Source: Alistipes sp. CHKCI003
GTDB taxonomy: Bacteria > Bacteroidota > Bacteroidia > Bacteroidales > Rikenellaceae
Assembly (NCBI RefSeq): GCF_900021155.1
Contig: NZ_FCNT01000052.1
Span: 62,001 to 126,000, forward strand
Direction of reading: 5' to 3'
Length of the DNA: 64,000 nt
The notes under the pieces are model-generated. The model did no database searches. It was not told the DNA's origin and saw only the letters and a list, made by a program, of their open reading frames with translations. Each line of letters begins with the position of its first letter. Position 1 is the first letter of the stretch. Positions 1 through 8,531 of the stretch are shown in pieces. A program made the position numbers and the translations under genes.

Positions 1-1156
1 GAGTGATGGCGTTGAGGATGTTCTCGACCACCGAGTCGAACTTGTCCGAGTGGATGTCCACCAGACGGGGCGGGATCTTGCCCGTCTCGGGATCCTGCAG
101 GTCCTTCAGGTAGAGCGGCGAGACGTTGCCCTCGCTGTCCACGTAGACCATGCAGCCCGTTTTGCCTTCGGTGAAGAGTTTGTAGACGCCGATGCCCAGC
201 TCCGAGCAGTAGGTCAGGTCGTAGGCGATCGGAGTCTGGCAGCGGATTTCGTAGCCGATCTCCACCGGGCGGCTCTTGACCTTGAGGTGCAGCTCCTTGA
301 GCTTCTTTTCGATCATTTCGTTGAATATGTGCGCTTTCGATACCTTGCCCAACTCGGGATGGCCGTGTTCGTCGTAGGTGAAGTGCACGCCGCTTTTGCG
401 GATCTCTTCGGCGCTCAGAGCGTGGAACACGCCTTCCGAAATGACGGCCGCACCGTAGTCCATGTGCATGATCTTGCGCTTGAGAATCGACGAGATGACC
501 AGATTCACGATCTTCTCCACGGTGATCTCCGTCTTGTCGAACATCTCGGGGATGACAATCATCGGGTAGTGGCACGCCTCGCCGATGCCGAATGCGAGGT
601 GGCCGGCACTGCGGCCCATGGCTGCCAGCACGAACCAGTTGCCGCTCGTGCGGGCGTCGACATAGACGGCGCGGGCGATGACGGCGCCCTTGTCCTTGGC
701 CGATTCGTAGCCGAACGTCGGCGTGCCTTTCGGCAGCGGCAGGTCGTTGTCGATCGTCTTCGGCACGTGGATGTTGGCGATGGGGTATTTCTTGGCTTCG
801 AGGAACTTGGCGATGCGGTTGGCGGTCGAGGCGGTATCGTCGCCGCCTACCGTTACGAGCAGTTTCACGTTGTTGTCGGTGAAGAACTTGAGGTTGAACC
901 GCTCTTCGAAATCGGCGTCCGTGGGCTTGAAACGGCTCATTTGCAGAAACGATCCTCCCTGATTGAAGATGCCGTCGGCCATCGGATAGCTGATGTCCAC
1001 CATGCGGGGATCGGGGTTGAACAGCCCCGTGTAGCCTTCGTGGAGGCCGATGACGCGGTAGCCTTTGCGGAGAAACGTTTTGGCGACGCTGCCGACCACG
1101 GTGTTCATGCCCGGGGCCGGACCGCCGCCCGTAAGAATAGCAATTGCTTCTTTCAT
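1..1156 (-). CDS. pfp: 6-phosphofructokinase, PPi-type signature (3' end beyond window)
   Basis: Phosphorylates fructose 6-phosphate to fructose 1,6-bisphosphate in glycolysis. About 385 codons are visible from the ATG at 1156; the C-terminus lies beyond the left edge. The N-terminus carries the phosphate-binding TGGGPAPGMN, then VGGDDT and PKTIDND. In this family GGDDT (instead of GGDGS) together with Lys in PKTIDND (instead of Gly) marks pyrophosphate-dependent enzymes, so PPi rather than ATP is the expected donor; this is inferred from the signature only. A good Bacteroidota promoter (1214-1245) lies about 60 bp upstream of the start. Monocistronic as far as can be seen. Family assignment is firm, donor assignment moderately so. 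Confidence 0.93.
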   Translation of the reverse strand, partial: MKEAIAILTGGGPAPGMNTVVGSVAKTFLRKGYRVIGLHEGYTGLFNPDPRMVDISYPMADGIFNQGGSFLQMSRFKPTDADFEERFNLKFFTDNNVKLLVTVGGDDTASTANRIAKFLEAKKYPIANIHVPKTIDNDLPLPKGTPTFGYESAKDKGAVIARAVYVDARTSGNWFVLAAMGRSAGHLAFGIGEACHYPMIVIPEMFDKTEITVEKIVNLVISSILKRKIMHMDYGAAVISEGVFHALSAEEIRKSGVHFTYDEHGHPELGKVSKAHIFNEMIEKKLKELHLKVKSRPVEIGYEIRCQTPIAYDLTYCSELGIGVYKLFTEGKTGCMVYVDSEGNVSPLYLKDLQDPETGKIPPRLVDIHSDKFDSVVENILNAIT

Positions 1157-1213
1157 AGCGATCGGAATTGTGTTTGAATTAGCCTAATTAACCTTCTTGT
1201 CGGATTCGACCCC

Positions 1214-1245
1214 CAAAAGTACGACATTTTTCCGAGATGTACAAA
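1214..1245 (-). promoter_or_regulatory. Bacteroidota-type promoter of pfp
   Basis: On the minus strand: TTTG (-33), a 20-bp spacer, then TACTTTTG (-7), matching the Bacteroidota consensus TTTG / TAnnTTTG. Confidence 0.7.
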
Positions 1246-1302
1246 AAAATGCGGGAACCGCCCGTGGCAGTCCCCGCTTCGTTCGAAGCTGGTAATTATG
1301 GT

Positions 1303-1503
1303 TTACTCAACTACGGTAACGTTTACGGCCTGTTCGCCTTTCGAGCCGTTGCCGATCTCGAATTCGACCTTCTGATGTTCGTTGAGCGATTTGAAACCCT
1401 CGGTCGCAATGCCGGAGAAATGTACGAAAATTTCCTTTCCGCTCTCCTCGGTAATGAATCCGTAGCCTTTTTTGCTATCGAACCATTTTACAGTACCTTT
1501 CAT
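1303..1503 (-). CDS. cold-shock domain protein, CspA family
   Basis: A 66-residue single cold-shock domain that binds single-stranded nucleic acid and acts as an RNA chaperone or anti-terminator in the cytoplasm. The protein opens [17 protein letters not shown], containing the RNP1 motif KGYGFI; RNP2 follows as IFVHFSG. Length equals the usual 65-70 residues of the family. It stands alone; a weak promoter match lies at 1534-1564, and the stretch between promoter and start is AT-rich, as expected for a csp leader. It convergently faces pfp's upstream region with no shared operon. Physiological role (cold versus growth phase) cannot be told from sequence. Confidence 0.95.
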   Translation of the reverse strand: MKGTVKWFDSKKGYGFITEESGKEIFVHFSGIATEGFKSLNEHQKVEFEIGNGSKGEQAVNVTVVE

Positions 1504-1533
1504 AAAAAATGAATTAAATGTGTTAATGTTTTA

Positions 1534-1564
1534 CAAAGTAAAGCAAAAATAGTTGGCTTTCAAA
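1534..1564 (-). promoter_or_regulatory. weak promoter match upstream of csp gene
   Basis: Minus strand TTTG, 19 bp, TTACTTTG; one mismatch to TAnnTTTG. Lies 31 bp before the csp start codon. Confidence 0.4.
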
Positions 1565-1603
1565 ACTTTTTGGCATATATTTTTCATTATCGGAATAAAT
1601 GTT

Positions 1604-1611
1604 TATATTTG
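1604..1611 (+). promoter_or_regulatory. -7 box of the lipoprotein/radical-SAM operon
   Basis: TATATTTG fits TAnnTTTG; there is no clear TTTG 19-21 bp upstream (only TTTT). It lies upstream of the ATG at 1644 and downstream of the earlier in-frame ATG at 1599, so the 1644 start is preferred. Confidence 0.5.
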
Positions 1612-1643
1612 TCCTGACCTTTTTTCAAGGAAAGACGAAGATT

Positions 1644-1910
1644 ATGGATAAGAAAGTGAAACTCGCGCTGCTGGCGCTGCTCGGTTTTTCGACCGCCTGT
1701 TCGACCGTCAGGAGCGGCTCGAAGAGCCGGGAACGGGAGCCTGCGGAGGTTGAGCGACCCACGACGATCGTCATGTACGGCGTGCGTCCGCCCGTTCAGG
1801 AAGACAAGGCGGGCGAACTTCGGGAGAAGCCGCTGACGGCCGCTCCGGTTCCGGATTCGGATGCAGCCGCTCCGGTGCTCGACGAGGTGCGTCCCGAGAA
1901 CGGGAAATAG
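1644..1910 (+). CDS. small lipoprotein paired with a radical SAM protein
   Basis: An 88-residue protein with a lipoprotein signal peptide: basic MDKKVK, hydrophobic LALLALLGF, lipobox-like STAC with Cys at about residue 18. The remainder is polar, acidic and proline-rich, with a central TIVMYGVRPP. The lipobox Cys is its only cysteine. It ends 3 bp before the radical SAM/SPASM gene. This arrangement matches what I know as the radical-SAM-associated lipoprotein families of Bacteroidota (TIGR04134-like lipoprotein with TIGR04133-like rSAM), in which a short lipoprotein with a MYG/EYG-like motif sits beside a SPASM enzyme. It may be the substrate of that enzyme; this is inferred from adjacency. 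Start chosen because the promoter -7 box lies at 1604-1611. Confidence 0.65.
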   Translation: MDKKVKLALLALLGFSTACSTVRSGSKSREREPAEVERPTTIVMYGVRPPVQEDKAGELREKPLTAAPVPDSDAAAPVLDEVRPENGK

Positions 1911-1913
1911 GCC

Positions 1914-2987
1914 ATGGCTCGCCGCAGTCCGGGCCTGAGAAAGCGGATCGGGCTCGATCTATTTTCGAAGCTCTATGCCGCGGAGGTGGCCGAACATGAG
2001 TTGCGTACGCTCTTCTGGGAGTGTACGCTTCGTTGCAATCTCGCCTGCCGCCATTGCGGCAGCGATTGTCGCGTGGACCCGGGCGTCGCGGACATGCCGC
2101 TGGAGGATTTCCTGCGCGTGCTCGACGAGGAGGTAACGCCTCATGTCGATCCGCGGCGGGTACTCGTCATCTTCTCGGGCGGCGAAGTGCTCGTGCGCGA
2201 CGATCTGGAGCGTGCGGGCGCCGAGGTCGCACGCCGCGGCTATCCGTGGGGGATGGTTACCAACGGACTGGCGCTCACGCCCGAACGGTTCCGTGCGCTG
2301 CGGGATGCGGGGCTGCGCTCGGTGTCGGTGAGTTTCGACGGATTTCCCGAGGTGCACAATTACATCCGCCGCAATCCGCACAGCTACGACCGGGCGCTCG
2401 ACGCGATCCGCCTCATCGTGCGTGAGGAGGGGCTGGCCTACGACGTCATCACCTGCGTTACGGGGGCGATGGTGCCGCGTCTCGAAGCGTTCCGCGAGTT
2501 GCTGCTCGCCGAGGGGGTGAAACACTGGCGCCTGTTCTCGATCTTCCCCGTAGGGCGCGCCAAGAACGACGGGACGCTCCGCATGAGCGACGCACAGTTC
2601 CGCGACATGCTCGAATTCATTCGCCGCAGCCGCCGGCTGGGCGGCATCGAGGTCAGCTATGCCTGCGAAGGTTTTCTGGGGCGTTACGAGACGGAAGTGC
2701 GCGATCACTTCTACCAATGCGCCGCGGGTGTCTCCGTGGCTTCGATCCGTGTGGACGGGGCGATCTCCGGCTGCACGTCGATCCGCGCCAATTTCCATCA
2801 GGGCAACATCTATCGCGACCGGTTCTGGGAGGTGTGGCAAAACCGTTTCGGACCCTTCCGCGACCGCGAGTGGGCCCGCAAGGGGGAGTGCGCCGACTGC
2901 GAAATGTTCCGCTACTGTCTGGGCGGCGGCATGCATCTGCACGACGACGAAGGCAATCTGCTCTACTGTCATTACCATCGGTTGTAG
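1914..2987 (+). CDS. radical SAM/SPASM domain protein
   Basis: A 357-residue radical SAM enzyme. The [4Fe-4S]/SAM motif CNLACRHC (CX3CX2C) lies near residues 41-48. A glycine-rich SAM-contact motif FSGGE and the strand SVSFDGFPEVHN follow. The C-terminus carries a SPASM-type cysteine set (YQCAAG, SGCTS, ECADCEMFRYC, YCHYH), expected to hold auxiliary Fe-S clusters. SPASM proteins commonly modify ribosomally made peptides or proteins. It starts 3 bp after the lipoprotein stop, so the two are co-transcribed and probably coupled. Substrate and chemistry cannot be read from sequence; modification of the neighbouring lipoprotein is the natural hypothesis. Confidence 0.88.
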   Translation: MARRSPGLRKRIGLDLFSKLYAAEVAEHELRTLFWECTLRCNLACRHCGSDCRVDPGVADMPLEDFLRVLDEEVTPHVDPRRVLVIFSGGEVLVRDDLERAGAEVARRGYPWGMVTNGLALTPERFRALRDAGLRSVSVSFDGFPEVHNYIRRNPHSYDRALDAIRLIVREEGLAYDVITCVTGAMVPRLEAFRELLLAEGVKHWRLFSIFPVGRAKNDGTLRMSDAQFRDMLEFIRRSRRLGGIEVSYACEGFLGRYETEVRDHFYQCAAGVSVASIRVDGAISGCTSIRANFHQGNIYRDRFWEVWQNRFGPFRDREWARKGECADCEMFRYCLGGGMHLHDDEGNLLYCHYHRL

Positions 2988-4555
2988 CGGTCGGCGGAGG
3001 CGGAGCGTCCGTATCTGCGCTCGTTTACGTATATCTTGCAAAGCCGCGAGGGAGCAGGGGGGAGGATACGGGCGTTTGCGGTATTTTTTCACTCTTCTCC
3101 GGGCCGTACTGCATACGTTTTCCGAGGTTTTGTCGGCGAATGTTCCGTCACCGGAGGGGCCGACCGCAATGGGCCGATTTTCTGCGGACATCGTTCTGCC
3201 CGCATGCTCTTGCCGGCCGGGCGGGAACGGCTGGCTTTCTGTCCGTTTTCGGCGGTAGTGCGGACAGGTGAGGCGGAGGGCGGTGGATGGAGGGACGTGG
3301 CACCCTGTAACGTGGTGCATAGACCGGTTCTCGGAAAGGGGCGCAGATGAGGCGGAGCTGCGGAATCCGTCCGCGAACGAAATCGCCTTTGACGTCGGAC
3401 GGGGAGGTGTCGGAAGACGTTTTCACCTGCGGTTCTCTTGAACTCGTGCAGGCTGCCTCCCAAGCCGCGTCCCTGCTTTTTCGCCGACGACGGATGATCC
3501 TGCACCTGTTTTTGACGCTGCGAATGAAACGGCCCGTCGCTCATGCCGTCGCCCTTCTCGTGCTTTCAGAGGATATGCGGCGAATCGCCGAGGGTGCTTT
3601 GCTGCGAGAGGATGGAATGAATCCGTGATCGGACGATCGCATTGCTTATCTTTCGCATATTCCCGATGACCGGTGGCCGGGAAATGACGGTATTGCGGTC
3701 GTAACTCCGAATATTTTCATTTATGAAGAAGTCATGGAGCGCATATCGACCGGATCCACGAAAAAGGTACGAAATCATGATCGCTCTGAGGAGTGATATG
3801 CGCGGTATCGCCGACGTAGCCCGCCGCATGCAGAAATACCTGACCCAAGGAGATGGCATGAAAACTTACGGCGTGCAGCTGCGCATCGACGGCGGTTATG
3901 GTCGTGCGCAGGATAGCTGGGGCGGGGAATATGCGGACAGAGAATCGCAACCGCACGTAAAGATCCGAGCTATGATACAGATTATGAGTGGATACCGCCC
4001 CCCCCCTCGCCGGGTAGACGATGCCGTCGTTGGGATCGGTCTGTGCAGTCAGGTTATGTTTGCGGCCGATGAAGAAACGGTACGACCTGTTGAATGTCCG
4101 CGAAGATGATCCGCAGGCATCGCTCGATAGCGGTCCGTCGGTTCATGGCGTCGTCAGAAAAGGCGTTATTACCCATACGGAGGCAGGCGATTCGTTTTTC
4201 GAAAAGCGCTCCTGAAGCGCAGGGACCGGATCTTCGGAGCTCCGGACTATCGCATGACGGGTCGAGCCGACACCGGATCGCAGCGTCTCATGTCTGTAGG
4301 TTGCGGACGGCGCCTTGCGGGCAGAGGACTATGCCGCAGACGATGTGCGGAATTTCGTTCGGGAAGCGGAAAGATTTCAGCACTCGTGCGATATCGAGTG
4401 TGCCTGTAATGAGGCGGAGCAGGGGATTTGCCCGATACGTCCCCCCCCCTCCGTGTTGCGCCTTCCGAGAATTGCCTGTTCGGAAAAGAGCTCGTAAAAC
4501 GAGCGGTATGAATATGAAAAAAGGAGCTATAATTTTTTATAGCCCCCTCTCTCTG
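2988..4555. other. gene-poor stretch with coding-like remnants
   Basis: No convincing intact gene in ~1.57 kb. The part 3723-4215 (+) reads like decayed coding sequence: a short frame from 3723 (MKKSWSAYRPDP...) breaks near 3960, where another frame reads KDPSYDTDYEWIPP, and a third short frame opens at 4069 (MKKRYDLLNVREDDPQ, ending 4215). I recognise none of them. C-tracts of 8-9 bases occur at about 3999-4006 and 4441-4449. Confidence 0.4.
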
Positions 4556-4630
4556 TCGGGGAGACTGGATTCGAACCAGCGACCTCCAACTCCCGAAGCT
4601 GGCGCGCTAACCGGACTGCGCTACACCCCG
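4556..4630 (-). tRNA. tRNA-Pro (anticodon CGG)
   Basis: Cloverleaf read by eye on the minus strand: acceptor CGGGGTG pairs with CTCCCCG (one T-T mismatch), D stem GCGC/GCGC, anticodon stem CCAGC/GTTGG with loop TTCGGGA (anticodon CGG, reads CCG), and T arm CTGGTTCGAATCCAG. No CCA is encoded. It lies 20 bp downstream of a second tRNA-Pro. Confidence 0.92.
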
Positions 4631-4650
4631 AACGATATTTTTCCGACGAG

Positions 4651-4725
4651 TCGGGGTAGCGGGATTCGAACCCACGACCCCCTGCTCCCAAAGCAGGTGC
4701 GCTAACCGGACTGCGCTACACCCCG
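4651..4725 (-). tRNA. tRNA-Pro (anticodon TGG)
   Basis: Minus-strand cloverleaf: acceptor CGGGGTG with a matching 3' strand, D stem GCGC/GCGC, anticodon stem CCTGC/GCAGG with loop TTTGGGA (anticodon TGG, reads CCA and probably other CCN codons), and T arm GTGGGTTCGAATCCCGC. No encoded CCA. First gene of a two-tRNA unit; its 5' half is nearly identical to the following tRNA-Pro(CGG), suggesting tandem duplication. Confidence 0.93.
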
Positions 4726-5430
4726 TCGTTCTCCGCTTTCGGATTCCGGGCCGCACCCTTGGGGCGGAGGCGGCCCTCCGGACGGCGGAGGAAATTCCGA
4801 TGATTTCGGGATGCAAAGTTAGCGTCTTTTTTATGGATTGCAAATTTTTAGGACAAAAAATAATGAGGTATATCGTTTTTTTGTTCGTCCGCATCCGTCG
4901 CGGTCCGCGCCGTTTCGCAGCGCACAGCTCGTCGGATGCCGGGCGGAGGTGCTGCCGAAAGGCATTCGTGCGACACGCGCGAACGGGTCTTTGCGCCGGA
5001 GCCCGTTTGATCGCCCTTGGCGTTACGGTTTGCTGTTGCGGCTTTTCCGTCTTTATACCGCCGGCGCCGGGCGGCATGTGCGGGGACCGCCGGACCGTGC
5101 CGGACTGCGGCGAAGTGCCGTCCGCTGCATTGCGACGGACCGCGGAGGGTTGCCGGCGCCGGGCGGTGCCGCGTCGGTATCCCCCGACAAGAAATCGACC
5201 GTTCGGAATCGTGCCGGACGATGACGGGATCCGCCGCAGGTCCGGGGCGCGAAGCTGTCCGGAGAAATCCCGCCGTCCGCTTTCGCTCCCCCCCCCGGCA
5301 ATTCGTTTGCGGCTCAGCATGCGCCGAAGAACCGTGGGGCGCAGGCATGAGCGACCGCATTTGCCGCAGTCGTTCCGTTGTCGCTCCGGAGGTCGTCCGC
5401 CCTGTCCCTCGGTCGTCGCTCGGCTGCGCG
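4726..5430. other. non-coding stretch upstream of the tRNA-Pro pair
   Basis: Holds the tRNA promoter (4813-4844). The remainder to 5430 shows only GC-rich frames without recognisable protein features; a C9 tract lies at about 5288-5296. Confidence 0.4.
4813..4844 (-). promoter_or_regulatory. promoter of the tRNA-Pro pair
   Basis: Minus strand TTTG, 19-bp spacer, TAACTTTG(C): a textbook Bacteroidota promoter, set in AT-rich sequence about 90 bp before the first tRNA. Confidence 0.8.
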
Positions 5431-6066
5431 TCAGCCGGGCAGGAGGTCGTCGAACAGATGGCGGAAGTCTTCGCGCGGCGCAGGCATGTAGACGTCGAAG
5501 CCCAGATCGCGGGCTGCGTTCACGTTTTTCCGTCCGTCGTCGATGAAAAGCGTCTCGTGCGGAACGAGGCCGCTGTCGGCGATCATCGCCCGGAAGATCT
5601 CGGGCGAGGGCTTGAGCAGGTGCATTTCGTAGGAGACGTAGAGTTTGTCGAAATAATCGTTCACGGTGCGTCCGTCGGCCGTGAAGCAGCAGTCGACGAT
5701 GTAGGGCATCACCAACGGATTGTTGTTCGTGAGCATGTAGAGTTTCAGCCCCCGTTCGCGCAGGCGGGCCAGCATCCGCAGTTTGTAGACGGGTATGCCG
5801 ACGATGAACGAGCGGTAGGCGTCGGCGATCTGCCGGTCGGTTGCTTCGCTGCGGCCCGAAATGCGCCGTATTTCGTCGCAGGCTTCGTGGGACGTGAGGT
5901 CGCCGCGCTCCAGCTTTTCGAAGACTTCGGCCGGGTAGTAGGGGTCGATCAGATCGGCGATCCGGGGCATGCCCAGAGCGCGGAACGAGGCTCGGCAGCG
6001 TTCGATGTCGAGGTCGGCCAGTACGCCGCCGAGGTCGAATACGATATTTTGAATGGTAGCGTTCAT
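5431..6066 (-). CDS. HAD-family phosphatase (HAD-IA, YihX-like)
   Basis: A 211-residue HAD hydrolase. Motif I is FDLGGVL near residue 11, where the usual second Asp of DxD is Gly, as in the YihX-like branch (FDLGNV). Motif II appears as YMLTNNN, motif III as the Lys in LLKPSPEIF, and motif IV as LFIDDGRKN. A small phosphorylated metabolite or sugar phosphate is the likely substrate; nothing identifies which one. Its start lies 4 bp after the stop of the upstream SDR gene, making it the last gene of the four-gene leftward operon with the steroid-type reductases. A link to steroid chemistry is by position only. Confidence 0.85.
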   Translation of the reverse strand: MNATIQNIVFDLGGVLADLDIERCRASFRALGMPRIADLIDPYYPAEVFEKLERGDLTSHEACDEIRRISGRSEATDRQIADAYRSFIVGIPVYKLRMLARLRERGLKLYMLTNNNPLVMPYIVDCCFTADGRTVNDYFDKLYVSYEMHLLKPSPEIFRAMIADSGLVPHETLFIDDGRKNVNAARDLGFDVYMPAPREDFRHLFDDLLPG

Positions 6067-6070
6067 GTCG

Positions 6071-7315
6071 TCATTTTTGAAATTTCATGGTATGGCGCCG
6101 CAGCGGCCGCAGAGCTCCCGTCGGGAGCAGTTTGCAGAGGGGTATCCAAATCCTGTTCCACCAGTCGGGCACGATGCACCTCCGTCCCCGGAACAGAGCC
6201 CGCAGCCCCCGGCGGGCGCAGCTCTCGGCCGAGATCAGCACTCCGAGCCGGAGCCCGATCCGCTGCCAGCGGGGCGGCAGCCCGTAGAGGTCGGTCGCCA
6301 CCCCGGCGGGGCAGACGGCCGTAACGCGGATGCCGTGTTCGCGCACCTCTCGGGCGAAAGCCACCGAGAAACTGCGCAGATAGGCTTTGCTGGCGCTGTA
6401 GAGCGAGAGCCCCGGGAAAGGCATCCACAGCGAGAAGGAGGACATGTTGAGGATGTACCCTCCGCGGCCGCGCCGCACCATGTCGGCTGCAAAGTGCCGG
6501 CAGTTGAGCGTGGCGGTGAGGTCGTGCAGCAGGATGATGCGGGCGATCCGCCGGTCGGGCGTTGCGAGCAGGTCGCAGAAGGAGAAGATTCCCGCGTTGT
6601 TGATGAGTACGTCGACGCCGATTCCCTGCGACCGCACCCATGCGAAGAGCTCGTCGGATGCCTCCTCGCGTGCGAGGTCGATCGCCAGCGTGCGGATGTC
6701 GAGCGAAGGGTGGGAGACGCGCAGTTCATCTGCGGCCCGGACGATGTGCTCCGGCGCGAGCCCCGCGAGGACGAGATTGTAGCCCCGGTCGGCCAATTGT
6801 TCGGCATATCGGCGGCCGATACCGGTGCCGGCGCCCGTAATGAGGGCCCATGGCGTGTCCTGCGGCACTTCGCCGCCTCCGGGGTTCGGGCGCTTCGGAC
6901 GCTTCGGACGGTCGGCCGCATCCCCGCATGCGGCCGGCGTGCGGTTCGCCGTTTCCTGAGCGGAAGTATCCGTCTGTGCTCCGGTCCCTGCCTCCGGCGT
7001 GTCGGGGCGGGCGGTCGGTTGCGCGTCCGTCGGTCGGTCTGCCGGTGCGTGCGTCGTGTCGCCGGGCCGTTCGCCGGTCGGCTTGTCGGCATGCGGCGTC
7101 ATGCTGCCGGGCTGCTTGTCTGCCGGCGTGTGCGTCGTGTCGCCGGGCCGTTCGCCGGTCGGCTTGTCGGCATGCGGCGTCATGCTGCCGGGTTGCTTGT
7201 CTGCCGGCGTGTGCGTCGTGTCGCCGGGCCGTTCGCCGGTCGGTCTCGTACCCTTTTCAGACTGCTCCGGCTTGCGGGTGCCGGCGACGCTTCGTTTCGT
7301 TTCGGTCGTCTCCAT
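6071..7315 (-). CDS. short-chain dehydrogenase (hydroxysteroid dehydrogenase-like) with repeat-bearing N-terminus
   Basis: A 414-residue protein. Residues 1-155 are low-complexity (Pro, Thr, Ala, Gly, Asp) and include a 27-residue tandem repeat beginning PTGERPGDTTH at residues 25, 52 and 79. The classical SDR domain starts near residue 156: TGAGTGIG (about 160-167, NAD(P) binding), NNAG (239-242) and the catalytic Ser293, Tyr306 and Lys310 (YSASK). The gene begins 1 bp before the end of coupling distance to the flavoprotein stop and is followed by the HAD gene. By context it would oxidise or reduce a hydroxyl, for example C3 of a steroid or bile acid, beside 5-alpha and 5-beta reductase-type partners (inference). 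The N-terminal extension is odd: SDRs are usually ~250-280 residues, and an internal start just before the domain is possible. Confidence 0.8.
   Translation of the reverse strand: METTETKRSVAGTRKPEQSEKGTRPTGERPGDTTHTPADKQPGSMTPHADKPTGERPGDTTHTPADKQPGSMTPHADKPTGERPGDTTHAPADRPTDAQPTARPDTPEAGTGAQTDTSAQETANRTPAACGDAADRPKRPKRPNPGGGEVPQDTPWALITGAGTGIGRRYAEQLADRGYNLVLAGLAPEHIVRAADELRVSHPSLDIRTLAIDLAREEASDELFAWVRSQGIGVDVLINNAGIFSFCDLLATPDRRIARIILLHDLTATLNCRHFAADMVRRGRGGYILNMSSFSLWMPFPGLSLYSASKAYLRSFSVAFAREVREHGIRVTAVCPAGVATDLYGLPPRWQRIGLRLGVLISAESCARRGLRALFRGRRCIVPDWWNRIWIPLCKLLPTGALRPLRRHTMKFQK
7037..7243 (-). repeat. 81-bp coding tandem repeat, about 2.5 copies
   Basis: In-frame direct repeat within the 5' part of the SDR gene, encoding a 27-residue unit (PTGERPGDTTHTPADKQPGS... 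) twice in full and once partly. Copies are nearly identical at DNA level, so the copy number may vary by slippage. Confidence 0.85.
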
Positions 7316-7316
7316 C

Positions 7317-8528
7317 TCAGGGCAGTTCGGCGAGTTCTTTGCGGATTTTGGCCGGCAGGTCGGGGCAGTGCTTGCAGCACTTCATGTCCACGGAGTACAT
7401 GCGGGCGATGCAGTAGTTGCGGTGGTCGCACTCGCTGCGCGTCTCGGCGTCGCCTTCGCGGAGTTTGCGCACGAAGGCGGGGTCGTTCACGAGTGCACGG
7501 GCCATTTGCACCAGTTCGAATCCGGCGTCCAGCGCACGGTCGATCCCCTTGCGGCTGACCAGTCCGCCCACGTAGACCAGCGGACATTTCAGCTCGGCGC
7601 GGAATTTCGCGGCGTCCTCCAGAAAATAGCACTCCTCGAACGGGAACTGCCGGATCATGTAGGGGCCGCACCAGCGGATGAAGCAGCGGAGCCAGAGCGG
7701 CGAGTAGTAGCTCATGGTGTAGATCGGGATCAGCCCCCGCATGACCGCCATCGGCGCTTTCGAGACGAAGCCGCCCGAGAGGACGATCCCGTCGACGCCG
7801 AAGCGTTCGATCTCCCGGGCGATTTCGAGACTTTCGGGGATCTCGATGCCGCCCCGGAACCCGTCGTACATGTTGTGTTTCACGAGTACGGCCGTGCGCG
7901 TCTGCGCTGCGGCCTCCATCACCTCCGTGAGGCACATCCGAAGGAAGCGCATCCGGTTTTCGAGCGATCCGCCGTATTCGTCGCGGCGGCGGTTGGTGTA
8001 GGGCGAGAGGAACTGCGAGATCAGATAGCCGTGGCCGGCGTGGACCTCCACGCTGTCGAATCCGGCGTCGTGGGCCGTGCGCACGGCGCGTCCGAAGTCT
8101 TTGGCCACGTCGGCGATCTCGCTGCGCCGCATGCCCCGCACGGGGGTGTAGGCATAAAGGTTGAAACCCGTCGAGGCGCCGATCGGGATCTGTCCGGCGG
8201 TGGAGTAGTGGGTCATGTTGCCGCAGTGGCCGATCTGGATGCCGGCGGCCGCGCCCTCGGCATGCACGGCGTCGGTGATGTCGCGCAGCGCCGGCACGAT
8301 CCGGGGCCGGAGCCAGAGTTGTTTGCGGAACGACAGTCCGCTGCGGCTGACGGCGGCATAGGCCAGCGTCGTCATGCCGACGCCGCCGCGCGCCACGCTC
8401 ACGTGGTAATCCTTGAGCTGCTGCGTGGGGCCGAAATCCTTGCCCATGGATTCGAAAGCCGCCGAACGGATCGTCCGGTTGCGCAGCAGGACGGGGCCGA
8501 GCTGATAGGGGGTGAAGAGATTCGACAT
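7317..8528 (-). CDS. NADH:flavin oxidoreductase, old yellow enzyme family (candidate steroid ene-reductase)
   Basis: A 403-residue single-domain FMN TIM barrel. Visible family features: N-terminal LFTPYQLGPVLLRNR, the substrate/FMN region GIQIGHCGNM, VEVHAGHGYLISQFLSPYTN followed by NRRRDEYGGSLENR, and YVGGLVSRKGI near the phosphate site. The C-terminus has a cysteine-rich tail (CDHRNYC...CCKHC). It reduces activated C=C bonds with NAD(P)H. It lacks the C-terminal Fe-S/FAD domains of BaiCD/2,4-dienoyl-CoA reductases. It starts 3 bp after the 5-alpha-reductase-family gene and ends 1 bp before the SDR gene. In known isoallo-bile-acid clusters of gut Bacteroidota a flavoprotein of this superfamily acts as 5-beta-reductase; that role is inferred here from context. 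Confidence 0.88.
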   Translation of the reverse strand: MSNLFTPYQLGPVLLRNRTIRSAAFESMGKDFGPTQQLKDYHVSVARGGVGMTTLAYAAVSRSGLSFRKQLWLRPRIVPALRDITDAVHAEGAAAGIQIGHCGNMTHYSTAGQIPIGASTGFNLYAYTPVRGMRRSEIADVAKDFGRAVRTAHDAGFDSVEVHAGHGYLISQFLSPYTNRRRDEYGGSLENRMRFLRMCLTEVMEAAAQTRTAVLVKHNMYDGFRGGIEIPESLEIAREIERFGVDGIVLSGGFVSKAPMAVMRGLIPIYTMSYYSPLWLRCFIRWCGPYMIRQFPFEECYFLEDAAKFRAELKCPLVYVGGLVSRKGIDRALDAGFELVQMARALVNDPAFVRKLREGDAETRSECDHRNYCIARMYSVDMKCCKHCPDLPAKIRKELAELP

Positions 8529-8531
8529 GGA

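Noticed and set aside
4094..4705. 203-residue + frame
   Set aside because: Runs antisense through both tRNA-Pro genes.
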